A DNA stretch of 64,000 nt from Magnaporthiopsis rhizophila (taxonomy: Eukaryota > Ascomycota > Sordariomycetes > Magnaporthales > Magnaporthaceae), in NCBI GenBank assembly GCA_003049465.1, contig PYSS01000092.1, forward strand, positions 101,429 through 165,428. The letters run 5' to 3'. The translations under genes were made by a program, and so were the position numbers. Shown piece after piece: positions 33,090 to 43,649 of this stretch; the stretch's first letter is position 1, and the number at the start of each line of letters is the position of its first letter. The notes under the pieces were generated by a model. The model saw only the letters and a program-made list of their open reading frames with translations. It was not told the origin of the DNA and made no database searches.

Positions 33090-34118
33090 ATGTCTAAAGC
33101 TACCCTAGCAATCGTTGCTGCCATCAGCGCCGGCACAGGAGCCGCAGCCACAGCAGCCATGTACTCTCTCCGCTCGCCGCGGGGTGCCGAGACCAAGGCG
33201 CCCACGGCCAGCGGCACCAGCAGCACATCACCGATCCCCAGCCCTCCAGCCGCCCCAAAGTTCGACTACCAGCCCGCGGCCCTGGCCGGGGCGCCCGTCG
33301 ACCCGGCAGGGCTCTTCCAGTACGGGTTCCCGGGCCCCGTGGCGGACCTGGCGGCGCGGCAGGCGCTCGTGTCGTCGTACGACCGCCGCCTGCGCAACCC
33401 GCACTGGGTCGCCGAGCACATGACCCCCGCCTCGCTGGCTCAGCGCAGCGGCGACCGCAAGAACTCGGCCTTCCTCGAGGACCCGGCCGTTCCCGAGCAG
33501 TTCCGCGCCCGGCTCAAGGACTACTTCCGGTCCGGCTTCGACCGGGGCCACCAGGTGCCCGCCGCCGACTGCAAGTGGTCCCAGGCCGCCATGGACGAGA
33601 CGTTTTACCTGTCCAACATGTGCCCCCAGGTCGGCGAGGGCTTCAACCGCGACTACTGGTCACACTTTGAGGACTTTTGCCGCCGCCTCACCGCCCGCTA
33701 CCCTTCCGTCCGCGTCGTCACGGGCCCCTTGTACCTGCCCCGTCGCGACGAGGCGGACGGCAAGTGGTACGTCAAGTACGAGATGATCGGCAGCCCGCCA
33801 AACGTGGCCGTCCCCACGCACTTTTACAAGGTCATCTTCGCCGAGGACGGTAAAGGCCCTGGCGGAAACGTCGCCCTGGGCGCCTTTGTGCTGCCCAACG
33901 CCCCCATCCCCAACGACAAGCCCCTGGTCGACTTTGAGGTGCCGCTCGAGGCCGTCGAGCGCGCCTCGGGGCTCGAGTTCGCCTCGAAGCTGCCCGCCAA
34001 CCGCCGCAGGCGACTCTGCGCCGACACGCCGTGCTCCATCATCGTCAAGGACTACTCGGACCGCCAAAAGTCGTTTGCCAAGGGCGGTCAGCCCAAGCTA
34101 GCGGCGCCCAAGGCTTAG
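33090..34118 (+). CDS. NUC1: NUC1, mitochondrial EndoG-type nuclease
   Basis: DNA/RNA non-specific endonuclease of the EndoG family, located in mitochondria and linked to apoptosis-like death and recombination. Single exon, 342 residues, the usual length. The N-terminus MSKATLAIVAAISAGTGAAA is hydrophobic and fits a mitochondrial inner-membrane signal-anchor. A Pro/Ser-rich linker precedes the nuclease domain from about residue 70 (LFQYGFPGP). Substrate and metal region: VAEHMTPASL. The catalytic motif is DRGHQVPAADCKWSQ (active-site His in DRGH), with metal-ligand Asn in the region FYLSNMCPQVGEGFNRDYW. The start follows a standard CCACC-like leader. Identification is firm. Confidence 0.95.
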   Translation: MSKATLAIVAAISAGTGAAATAAMYSLRSPRGAETKAPTASGTSSTSPIPSPPAAPKFDYQPAALAGAPVDPAGLFQYGFPGPVADLAARQALVSSYDRRLRNPHWVAEHMTPASLAQRSGDRKNSAFLEDPAVPEQFRARLKDYFRSGFDRGHQVPAADCKWSQAAMDETFYLSNMCPQVGEGFNRDYWSHFEDFCRRLTARYPSVRVVTGPLYLPRRDEADGKWYVKYEMIGSPPNVAVPTHFYKVIFAEDGKGPGGNVALGAFVLPNAPIPNDKPLVDFEVPLEAVERASGLEFASKLPANRRRRLCADTPCSIIVKDYSDRQKSFAKGGQPKLAAPKA

Positions 34119-35038
34119 CTTTTCTTATTTTTTTTTTCTTTCTTTTTCTTCATGAGCGTCCATTTGATCGCTTTTCTTTCCTGTTCTCTTAGCTCTCGTC
34201 ACATCAAGGTTTTGTTCATACATGCATTTTTCATCTAGACCCGACGGAAGCGCATGTGGTCAGCATTTGGTGGGCGTTTTGCATATTTCCCGCTTCTCTC
34301 TTCTCTTGCTCTCTAGCTTTTTCTCATCCCAGCGTCTTTTTTTTCCCCTTTGGGCCGAGGCATCGTTGCTCCGGCTAGCGTTGCCTATACGCAACACTTG
34401 TACATCAGACGGGGTATTTCCTTGGAAGAGGTTAGAAGGCGTTCGTCCGTACTTTTTGCCGCCTTCTGTACATGGTAGATAGACGCAAATTTAAATCTCG
34501 AGATAGCACTTGCAGATGGCGCCAGCAAAAGTGAAATACGCCATACACGTCATGGACGGTCACCACAGCACGTGGCTAGCGTGCCCGTGGGCGTCTTGTG
34601 CCTGGTCGCTTGTCACGGTGGTCGAGGCTCAGTCATTTCGACTCACATGAGAGCGGGAGAAGTAGGAATGTCTGAAGCCCACAAGTCGAGGGTCAGCTGA
34701 CACCAACCGCCACGGCCAAGTGAGAGCAAAGAAATGAATACCCACATGCCCGGAATTTCTATTCTTGTAATCCTGCAGCGCCGAGCGAGGGTAATAAACT
34801 AGCTAACGGTGCTTATCTAACTCTGTAGAATGGCCATCGTCCCGGCGAGAATGTAGCGGCTACCTATCGACCTGACGATACTGTGAAAAAGAGAAATTCG
34901 CCATATTGTGATACAGAACCGAAATAAGTTGTTGCCATCTCCTCCCCTCTCTTTTAAGGCTCTTTTTGGACATGACTCGTCAAAAAAAAAAAAATCTGCA
35001 ATACCAAAGATTGACCATATGTTTCTGCCACCGAGCCA
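34119..35038. other. Convergent 3' flanks of NUC1 and PFS2
   Basis: Spacer of 920 bases rich in T-tracts after the NUC1 stop, and a 13-nt A run (34981-34993) just beyond the PFS2 stop. No coding or RNA feature is recognised. Confidence 0.5.
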
Positions 35039-37568
35039 TTACCGGGCACGTGTGTAGTGGCCCCGGTTCTGTTCCATGCGCAGGCTCTCTTCCTGCGACG
35101 GCAGCGGTGCGCGCCTGCGGCCCGAGTCGCCCGAGTCGCCATGGTCTTGCGCCGCGGCGGCAGCAGCAGCAGCAGCAGCGCCCAGGCCCGGGAAGCCAGG
35201 GATTGGCGGCACAGGCGGTGCTCCCGCCCCGGCAGCAGCAGCAGCGGCGGTCCCAGGAAAGGCCAGACCGGGGGGAAGCAGCGGCGGGGGCGGTGGGAAG
35301 CCCGGGATGCCGGCTGCCATGCCCGGCGGGGGCGGAGGGATGAGTCCAGGAGGGATCATTCCCGGCTGCGGCATGGGCAGGCCGGCCTTCTGCATCATCT
35401 CGGCGATCTTTGCAAAGTCGAGCGGGTTGTTTGGGTCCGGGATCGGCAGCGGCCGGCCGTCGGGGCCCAGGAGCGGGAACGGGAGGGGCAGCGGCGGCGC
35501 CGGCACCGGCGGGACGCTGCCGCCAGCATCTGTACCGCCGCCGCCGCCTGCCGACTTGACGCCGGGGATCGCGACGGAGGCGGCCGCGGCTCCGGGGTTG
35601 GAGGCCAGGTTGAGCCCTGGCAGGCCGGCGGTGAGGCCGGGCAGGACGACGGGGGCGCCGTTGGCGCCGACGGGGGCCTTTTGGTCGACGAGGCCGTCGA
35701 GCTCGTCCTGCATCTCCTGCTCCTCCTCCTCCTGGCGCTGGCGGCGGTGGCCGCGGCGGTCCCAGGTGCCCCGGGCCTCGGCGGCCGCCTCGCCGATGTG
35801 GTAGCGGTCGTTGAGGATCTCGTCGCCGTCGCCGGGGCGGGCGCGGGTCCAGAAGCGGGTGATGCGGTCGTTGGAGCCCGAGGCCAGGATGTGGCCGAGC
35901 GGGTGCCAGTCGAGCGACCAGATGGCAAAGTCGTGGGCGTAGGGCAGGCGGTGGGCCGGGAAGACGACCTGGGCCGGCGTCTCGGCCGGGTCGGCGCTGT
36001 CGTAGGGCGAGACGGTGAGCTGGCGGCCGTCGGGCGTGTTGGGCTCGTCGAGCAGGTAGTGGAACAGCGAGCCCTCGGAGCCGCCGGTGCTGAGCATGTT
36101 TGGGTGGACGGGGTGCCAGGCCAGGGTGGTGATGTCCTTCTCGTGGCCGCGCAGCAGGCAGATGTCGCGCATCATGCGCAGGTCGAAGACGCGCGCCGTC
36201 TGATCGCGCGCCGACGTGGCCAGGCACATGCCGCGCACCCTCTCGAACACGGTCTTGGTGATGGTGTTCTTGTGGCCGCGCAGCGTGGTCAGGCACCGGC
36301 CCGAGCGCGGATCCCAGAGCTTGACCAGGTGGTCCTTGGAGCCCGATACGATTAGGCCCTTGGTGGGGTGCCAGTCGCAGGCCTTGGTCTCCCAGTGGTG
36401 GCCGCTCAGCGTGGCCTCGCGCGCGGCGCCGGCGAAGTCGTAGACCCGGAGGGCGGCGTCGTCGGTGGCCACGACGAACTTGGAGTCGTTGGGGGAAAAG
36501 GCCATGTCCCGCACCGTGTCCTTGGAGTCGCGGATGGTCTCGACGTTGTTGAAGTTGGGCTGCCAGTAGTGGATGATGCCGTCGTGGTCGCCCGACAGCA
36601 GCCACTCGTCGCGGTGCGAGTAGGCGCAGGCCCGGATGGCCGCCTCGTGCGCCTGCATGATGGTCTCGAAGTTGAAGCCGGTGCCGTTCCATAGCGTGAA
36701 CTCGCCGCCGCTCGACGCCGTGAGCAGCCGCCGACCCTCGGGAGTCCATTTGACCACGTTGATGGGGTGCTTCACCTTGTTCAGCGACGAGTGCAGGTGC
36801 CTGACGGGCAGCGAGTCGGCCGCGTTGGTGACTCTTGCGTGCGGCGGAAGCATGTCGATGATGTAGCTCGGGCTGGGCCTCTCGACCTCTCCATGATACG
36901 AGCCCTTGTACCGCGCCTCCCTATGGCGCATCCAGTGCACAAGCGTCGACGAGTAGTCGGTCACGGGCCCTTTGATCCTCAAAAGATGTTGGTTAGTGAG
37001 ATGATTCCGGTGGGTGGTGGTGATGTTCTGTGTCGTGCCGAGGCGGGCAACACCAAACAGTTCGCCAGTCTCTCCCGGAGATGTGTCGGTGCTGGGACCG
37101 GCCATCATAGCACAGAGGAGGTAGTGATGGACAGCAACAGGAGAGATATGGGCCAAGGAGAGATTCTATCAACGGCATGGCTGCAGTATAAAATCTGCCG
37201 CCCGGCATAGAACAAACAGAATAGGGAGCGTCCGGGTGTAAGAGCCATAATGGCTGCCCATCCCAAAGCCTGTCGAGCCATCAGGACAGCAAACAGGCGG
37301 TGCGGCCAACATCCCAGGTAGACATCCGGTAGGCCAAGAGGCTCGCCAGGCTATGTTGGCAGCTCGGATTGGTGGGCTGCCCTAGTTTCCGTGCTGGTGG
37401 ATATGTAATGCGGGTGGCGGCAGAGAGGAAAAAGCAAGAACAAAAATCGGAACGCGATCACTCACTCCGTCCTCGGGGCCGGAGATGGGTGCCATCGGCA
37501 CCTCCTCCGCCGAAGTCGCCGCCACCGCCGCCGCCTCCACCTCCACCTCCTCTCGGCTCGTAAGCCAT
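35039..37568 (-). CDS. PFS2: PFS2/WDR33-type polyadenylation factor
   Basis: WD40 subunit of the cleavage and polyadenylation factor, needed for mRNA 3' processing. Preferred model: exons 37462-37568 and 36977-37461-spanning intron removed, then 35039-36977, giving 681 residues. The first exon encodes a Gly-rich start MAYEPRGGGGG ending HLRPRGR. Conserved pre-WD region: VTDYSSTLVHWMRHREARY and YIIDMLPP. About seven WD repeats run from KHPINVVKWTPEGRRLLTAS to HILASGSNDRITRFWTR. The C-terminal third is Pro/Gly/Ala-rich (PMPQPGMIPPGLIPPPPPG). The 484-bp intron is long for this genome and the donor (GA/GTGATC) is weak. An alternative with no intron starts at an ATG at 37108 and replaces the N-terminus by MMAGPSTDTSPGETGEL. 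The family call is firm; the start is uncertain. Confidence 0.9.
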
Positions 37569-39104
37569 GGCGGCAAGCGCCTCCTAGTCGTGGCTTTGTC
37601 TCTTTTTGATGCTCCCCTCCCCTCCGGCGACGTCTGGTTTCAAGGCAGATCCTGGTCGGTTTGTGTTTATTTTGTGGCAGCGACTATGAGGCCGGAGAAG
37701 ACCAGACCACGGCTGGGTGCACGGCCCCGCTCCTCCGGGAACGGCGTCTTGAGAAAGCACCTGGAGCTTGCGAGCAACGGAGGGCTGCAGAACACGGTTT
37801 GCTACTTTGGTGGGGAGTGCAGGACAGGGCAGGGCAGGGCAGGATAAAGACGAACGGCCTCGCCGCCTCCAGCGTCAGCGTCAATGGTCACCGTGTTGCC
37901 ACGCGTCGCAGCCTAGCCTCTAGTATTGTCTTGATGATATGCGACGGCTCATTCCAGCGCCTGGAGTTTGCTGGCGTTGTTTCGTCGGGGTTGCGCGACG
38001 GAAGGAGGGCATAAAAAAGGGCCCAGGCGCGTTTCGCGAGACGTGATGGCAATTCTGGGGCCCCACATTCGACCGTCTCAATTGGCCCCGGCAATGCCCG
38101 AACGGTTTGTTTAGGCGGCCTGCTTAGCGGATTTTGGTCAAGCCCAGCGCAGTAAGATAGGTAATGAATTGATCGGGTTTCCTTCATTTTTTCCTTCTTT
38201 CTTTTTCTCCAGTGCTGCACTACCTTTGGAAGATTTGGTCCGCGTGCAAAACAGGTGTTCCCCTGCCACAGATGTCGCCCATCATTTCCGTCCTGTTCCG
38301 GACACGCTCTTGACACCTCCTATCGGTTGGTTGTTGGAGACCTATGCACCGTCCATAGATTAGCATGATAACACGACAATCGCCACGGTCCAGACCTGCA
38401 TCTAAATCTGGCGCATGCGGGGACCGCACATGCAGACGTGGCTGACGCAGTTATCACAACGACGTAATGCAAGCAAACCCTGCGATGTCGCCGAGGCTTC
38501 CCACATTGGACGATTTGTCCAGGGTCGAACTTGCCCTAAACAGGATTGAGGGGTTGCTGGCTATAAACTTCTGCCCCATCCAGCGATTGATGATTGATGA
38601 TGTGATTCCTGCCACACACAAAAAAACAAACGCCCCTTTCCGAGGATTGAGGCGCCCCTTTCCCCTTTTTTACCCGTCCCTGGGCGTTCCATGCCCCTCC
38701 ACTCGCAGTGGGTGTGGCCCCTGTCCAACTGCGTCTCGTCCGAGCAGCTCCCGCCAGCCGGCATCTCGGACTGGCTGTTGCGGCGTGCTGCTTCTGGGAT
38801 AAGACCAGTCGATTCGTCCATCCTTCCAATTTGCTCCCGCTGGAAGAAGCCAGAAAAAGAAGCCGAGGCCTGCAAGGTCTTGGGGCGCAACCAACGCCGA
38901 AAGTAGAGGATCAAGAAAAGGGAAAAGCTTTTTACTTTTCTCCAGTCCGGAATTTTTTTTTTAGTTTTATTTAGCCTTCCTTTCCTTCCCATCCACCCAT
39001 CCTCCTGGGTTTTTTTTCGCCCCCATCACCTTGCCTCATTGTCCCCCTTATTTTGTCACATTTACAAAATTGTAACGGCCCGAGAAGGATCGGGCGCGAT
39101 CGGG
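37569..39104. other. Divergent intergenic region, PFS2 and acyltransferase gene
   Basis: A 1.5-kb spacer with both promoters. I find no convincing coding exons; pyrimidine-rich tracts occur before the 39105 start. No regulatory site can be named. Confidence 0.45.
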
Positions 39105-41079
39105 ATGAGCATGGCGACGGAAACGACGACGGCAACAGGCCTCGACGCCTCGTCCAACGGCGGCTTGGACTCACACCACGCTGCCAATGGCAACGGCAAC
39201 AGCAACGGCGCCGTCAAGCAACGCCGGCCGGCCGAGCAGGAGCAACAGGAGCAACCGCAGGGCAATGGCGGTGCCGTGGTTCCAGAGAAGCTCGGCGGCG
39301 ACGGCGAACCCGACGAAAACACCAAAAAGGAGTTGAAGAGGGCTTTCCAGAGAAAGTACCGTCACGTCGCGGCCCTGCACTCAAAATCGCGGCCGTCGTG
39401 CCTCAGCCACGACACTGAGATTTCTCCCAGTTTTGTGGGCTTCCGGAACCTGATGGTGATTGTGCTGGGTAAGGGACCCCTGTCGCACCGTTGTCACTGC
39501 TCGTGCATATTCCACGAGTGGCGTCCAACGGACGATGAGTGGCGTCCTATGAACGATCTGCATACAGCCAGCTGACCACCAGCTTCGCAGTTGTCGGGAA
39601 TCTTCGTCTCATGATTGAGAATATCCAAAAGGTATATCTGGGCTGTCACTCACTTTTGCTCTCTGCTGCCGAGATAACGGCAACCAGCATGTTAACCATG
39701 GCCAACTTCTCACTCAGTATGGAGTCTTGATCTGTATACACTGCCACGACTTTAGGAAGCACGATGTGGTCCTGGGCGTCGCGCTCTACCTGCTCATCCC
39801 CTGCTTTCTGTTTGCGGCCTACCTTATCGAGCTGGGCGCGGCGTACCAGGCCAAGATCTCGCGGTCACGCATCCGCAGGTCGTCCTCGGACGCAGCGGCG
39901 GGCAGGCAAGACGGCACGGCCAGCCCGACGGACGACGAGTCGCGCAGGTTCACGTCGACGTGGAAGCTGGTGGCGCTGCTGCACGGCGTCAACATCACGG
40001 CGGCGCTCGTCATCACGACGCTCACCGTCTACTACCAGATCTACCACCCGCTCATCGGCACCCTCACGGAGCTGCACGCCATCATCGTGTGGCTCAAGAC
40101 GGCGTCGTACGCCTTCACCAACCGCGACCTGCGCCACGCCTACCTGCACCCGTCCAAGGGCGAGCGCGACGCCCTGCCCGACATGTACGCCCAGAAGCCG
40201 TACCCGCAGAACATCACCATGGGCAACCTGTGCTACTTTTGGTGGGCGCCCACGCTCATCTACCAGCCCGTCTACCCGCGCAGCCCGCGCGTGCGCTGGG
40301 TGTTTGTGGCCAAGCGCGTGGCCGAGGTCTTCTGCCTCAGCGTCTTCATCTGGTTCGCCAGCGCCCAGTACGCGACCCCGGTGCTGGTCAACTCGCTCGA
40401 CAAGATCGCCTCGCTCGACTTCACGTCCATCCTCGAGCGCCTGCTCAAGCTGTCCACCATCTCGCTCGCCATCTGGCTCGCCGGCTTCTTCGCCCTGTTC
40501 CAGTCGTTCCTCAACGCCCTCGCCGAGGTCATGCGCTTCGGCGACCGCTCCTTCTACGACCCTTGGTGGAACTCGGGCTCGCTGGGCGCCTACTGGCGCA
40601 CCTGGAACAAGCCCGTGTACCAGTACTTTAAGCGTCACGTCTACTCGCCCCTCCTCGGCCGCGGCTTCAGCCCTCGCGCCGCCAGCCTCATGGTCTTTCT
40701 CTTGTCCGCCATTCTCCACGAGGTTCTCGTGGGCATCCCGACGCATAACATTATTGGTAGGCCGTTTCTTTTCGTTGCTACTTTCCGTTTTCCTCCTATA
40801 CAAAACTGGTTCGCTAACAAGCAAACTCTCTTCTCCGTAGGCGTCGCATTCCTCGGCATGTTCCTGCAGCTGCCCCTCATCGCAATCACGGCCCCGCTCG
40901 AGAAAATGCAGTCGGCCACGGGCAGGCTGCTGGGCAACTGTATATTCTGGGTGTCCTTCACGGTGCTCGGGCAGCCGTTCGCGGCCCTGATGTACTTTTA
41001 CGCGTGGCAGGCCAAGTACGGGAGCACCAGCCGCGCGGACGGCCAGCTCCATTTCCAGGTAGAGGTGGGCGGGCACTGA
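39105..41079 (+). CDS. DGAT1-type diacylglycerol O-acyltransferase (MBOAT family)
   Basis: ER multispanning acyltransferase making triacylglycerol from diacylglycerol and acyl-CoA. Four exons: 39105-39468, 39591-39631, 39718-40756 and 40841-41079, 560 residues. The N-terminal 75 residues are disordered (Asn, Gly, Gln). The DGAT1/ACAT entry segment is RPSCLSHDTEISPSFVGFRN, then FRNLMVIVLVVGNLRLMIEN made by splicing. The acyl-binding motif is FYDPWWNSGSLGAYWRTWN. The MBOAT catalytic His is in SAILHEVLVGIPTHN. Exon 2 is just 41 nt. Intron 3 (84 bp) is frame-neutral and open. Sterol acyltransferases (ARE) share this fold, but the SCLSHD and FYDPWWN contexts favour DGAT1. Between exons the branch points GTTAAC and GCTAAC are visible. 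Confidence 0.9.
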
Positions 41080-41631
41080 GGCGGTGGGTTGGATATTGTC
41101 GGGCTACTGTTTTACGATGGACGAAGAGGGAAAATAGAGAACACAGATTGATGTGAGAACAGACTTGTTATGAATTCACCGGCTTTATTCGACTTGATCG
41201 GGACTGTTTGCGTGAGATATCTTGTGATCTAGGGCTCAACTTGCGAGCAATTTCTAGCCTGCGGAAGAATGATAGGCATCGATAGCTTAATACAGCGTTA
41301 AGGAACAAAAAAACCCTATTGTCTGAAAAAGAAGGGTGTAAAATCGAGCAATAGTGTCCCAGGCATCCTTCTTACAACCACCTCGATACGAAACTCGCAT
41401 CCTAACTCTAGCAACACGTCGTGGATAATGATTTTGATAGCCATACTCCTAAAGAATAGAAAGAAAGAAAACAACCCGGCACATGAGAGTAGCAACGATG
41501 TCTAAGCCTGGTAGCAGATGGCGCAAAGCAGGCGGCAGCGTATGGAAAGAAAAGCCAGGCAAAAAAAAAAAAAAAAAAAGAAGACACCCCCAGACGCCAC
41601 CTCTAAAAAGCACACTGGAAAAACACCACCT
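41080..41631. other. Convergent 3' flanks
   Basis: About 550 AT-richer bases between the acyltransferase and STE14-like stops, with an 18-nt A run near 41561-41579. No gene is seen. Confidence 0.5.
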
Positions 41632-42777
41632 TCAAGGGATAAAGGGGATCTTGGTACCAACAGCCTTGCGAAACGCCACGTACTCGTCGCCAAACATGCG
41701 CACGAGCGCGGCCTCCTCTCCCTTGATGCGCGACGAGAAGAACTTCCAGAGCACGACGGCGTAGGCGACGAAGCACACAATGTTGCCCAGCACCAGCTGT
41801 GTGCCGAGGGCCCAGTAGAAGAAGCCAAAGTAGCTCGGGTGGCGCAGGGTGGCGTAGATGCCCGTGGTGACGAGCTGGTGCTGGGGTCCCCGGGCCTGCT
41901 GCACGATGTGGTTGAAGCTGGGGCCGGCCTGGGCCATGGCGGCGCTGCGGACCGTCTGGCCGACGACGACGAGGGCGAGTCCGGCCAGCAGCAGCAGGGG
42001 GCCCGTGTGCAAGGGGGCCCACGACCGGGACGGGAACAGGGCGCCGACGACGAGGCACTCGAGCGCGGCCGAGGCGTGGGCGACGGCGTAGGCGGGCCAG
42101 TTGGCCGTCAGCAGGAAGCTGTCGACCGACGCGGCCGTGGGGTTGTAGCGGGCCGTCGTCCAGAACTCGAGGAAGTGGAACGCGGCCAGGCAGGCGCCGA
42201 AGAAGGGCAGCCGCCACAGGGGCGTCGACGACGTGGCCAGCGACGCCACGCACGCCACGGCCGACACGGCCAGGGCGCCGCCGAGCAGGAAGGCGCGCAG
42301 GGCGATGCCGGACAGGGACTTGGAGCCGCCGGGGCCGTAGCAGGCGGCAGACGTGGCCTGGTGCTGGGCCACGACGGGGCTGAGGAGCGGAAGGGTGGGC
42401 GACGAGTCGTCAGCGGTGGCGAGGGACATGGCCAGCTTGCTGCTGCCGCTGGCGGTGGGCGACAGGCCGGCCGACGGCTGCGGCGACATGGAGGATGTGG
42501 GAGAGGGCGGCGGCAGGATCGGGCTCATCAGGGTGATGGAGTGGCGCGAGCGGCGGCGGGCGGCGGCGGACGTCGACGGGCTCGTCTCGCCGCTGCTGAT
42601 GCCTGCTCCCGACATCCACGAGGCCCGCCGCGCGCCCGTGGTCTGGGCCAGCTCGGAGGACTCCTCCTCCTGCACTTGCATCGGGACCGTGATCCTCAAG
42701 GGTGTGAAGGGCGATGACGACATGGCGGAAGGTAGAGGGGGGCCAAATGTTGTTGTTGTTCGCTCGTCGGTGTCCAT
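41632..42777 (-). CDS. STE14: STE14-type isoprenylcysteine carboxyl methyltransferase
   Basis: ER membrane enzyme that methyl-esterifies the C-terminal prenylcysteine of CaaX proteins such as Ras and a-factor-like pheromones, using S-adenosylmethionine. Single exon, 381 residues, longer than the 240-290 of most relatives because of a Ser/Pro-rich N-terminal 150 residues. Membrane segments follow from about 160 (GIALRAFLLGGALAVSAVAC). ICMT signatures: FHFLEFWTTARYNPTAASVDS, FNHIVQQ, LVTTGIYATLRHPSYFGFFY and FGDEYVAFRKAVGTKIPFI at the end. The ATG at 42777 is the first in frame; a shorter start after the Ser-rich part (M at about 42721) cannot be excluded. Its 5' flank abuts the 43.65-47.54 kb repeat array. 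Confidence 0.94.
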   Translation of the reverse strand: MDTDERTTTTFGPPLPSAMSSSPFTPLRITVPMQVQEEESSELAQTTGARRASWMSGAGISSGETSPSTSAAARRRSRHSITLMSPILPPPSPTSSMSPQPSAGLSPTASGSSKLAMSLATADDSSPTLPLLSPVVAQHQATSAACYGPGGSKSLSGIALRAFLLGGALAVSAVACVASLATSSTPLWRLPFFGACLAAFHFLEFWTTARYNPTAASVDSFLLTANWPAYAVAHASAALECLVVGALFPSRSWAPLHTGPLLLLAGLALVVVGQTVRSAAMAQAGPSFNHIVQQARGPQHQLVTTGIYATLRHPSYFGFFYWALGTQLVLGNIVCFVAYAVVLWKFFSSRIKGEEAALVRMFGDEYVAFRKAVGTKIPFIP

Positions 42778-43649
42778 CCTGATCGGGTAGAGGTACTTCT
42801 ACCAGACACAGGAGGTCTGTTGGCGTGTATGACGGTACGGGCAGCGTTGAAGCAAGTCGATGAAGCAGGTTGATGAGGTGAATAGGGGCAGGGAGAGAGA
42901 CTGGACCCTTGGGAGATGAAGCAGCAAGGCAAAACAGCGAGCAGGAAAAGAAAAGAAAAGAAGTCCCGCCTCGACTCACCTTACAAAGCCGGGCCTTGGC
43001 CTCGCTTCATGCTCGCTGCTCATTGTTTGCTCTCCTGAGGGATGGGAGGTCGGCCGGCTCGGATTCCGGCGGGTGGCGCGCAGTAGCAGTGAATCGAGGC
43101 GGAAGCTTGAATTCGAAGCGGCACCAAGAGCTCGGTCTGTGCTTGTTCCTCTGAGAGCTTGAGTTGTGCACTAGCCGCTGAGGCTTGGGACGGACGGAAA
43201 CATTAAGAAGGAAAGGGAGAGCGAAACGAGGAGACGGTGCTCCCAGCAAGACGTCATTCGCGCCAATCCAACTAACCCCAGGGAATGAAGGGCGGGCAAT
43301 CCCTTAGAGCTTGAGAAGCTTCTGAGCGATGCCAGCAAGGGCCTGGTGGAGCCCAGCCCCGCCGTCCGCCCCCTGATGCGTACTGCAGAAGCCCGCAGCC
43401 AGCCCACAGCCCGCCATGGATCGCAATGCAGCCTTGCCGAAAACGGACTACAACAAAGACGGGAGCCAGCAACCAGCACGACGCCAATCGCAGCATCAAA
43501 AGGTCACGGGCCTCGGTGGGAACGACCCTGTGAGGCTAGCGACACTGGACAATACTAAGCTGCCGACAGGAGGCGGGGGCATAATGTCATGCATCTGGTA
43601 TTCTCGTCTTGGCCGCTCTGGCCTGGTGAGGTGACGCGAGCGTTTTGCA
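42778..43649. other. STE14 upstream flank
   Basis: Presumed promoter and leader of the STE14-like gene. No additional gene is seen. The repeat array begins around its right edge. Confidence 0.5.

Noticed and set aside
35057..36355. 432-codon plus-strand open frame opposite PFS2
   Set aside because: Antisense shadow of the GC-rich PFS2 coding sequence; composition is repetitive Arg/Gly/Val with no domain.
41518..42717. 399-codon plus-strand open frame opposite STE14
   Set aside because: Shadow frame on the antisense strand; Gly/Arg/Gln-rich nonsense, with no ATG context or splice signals.
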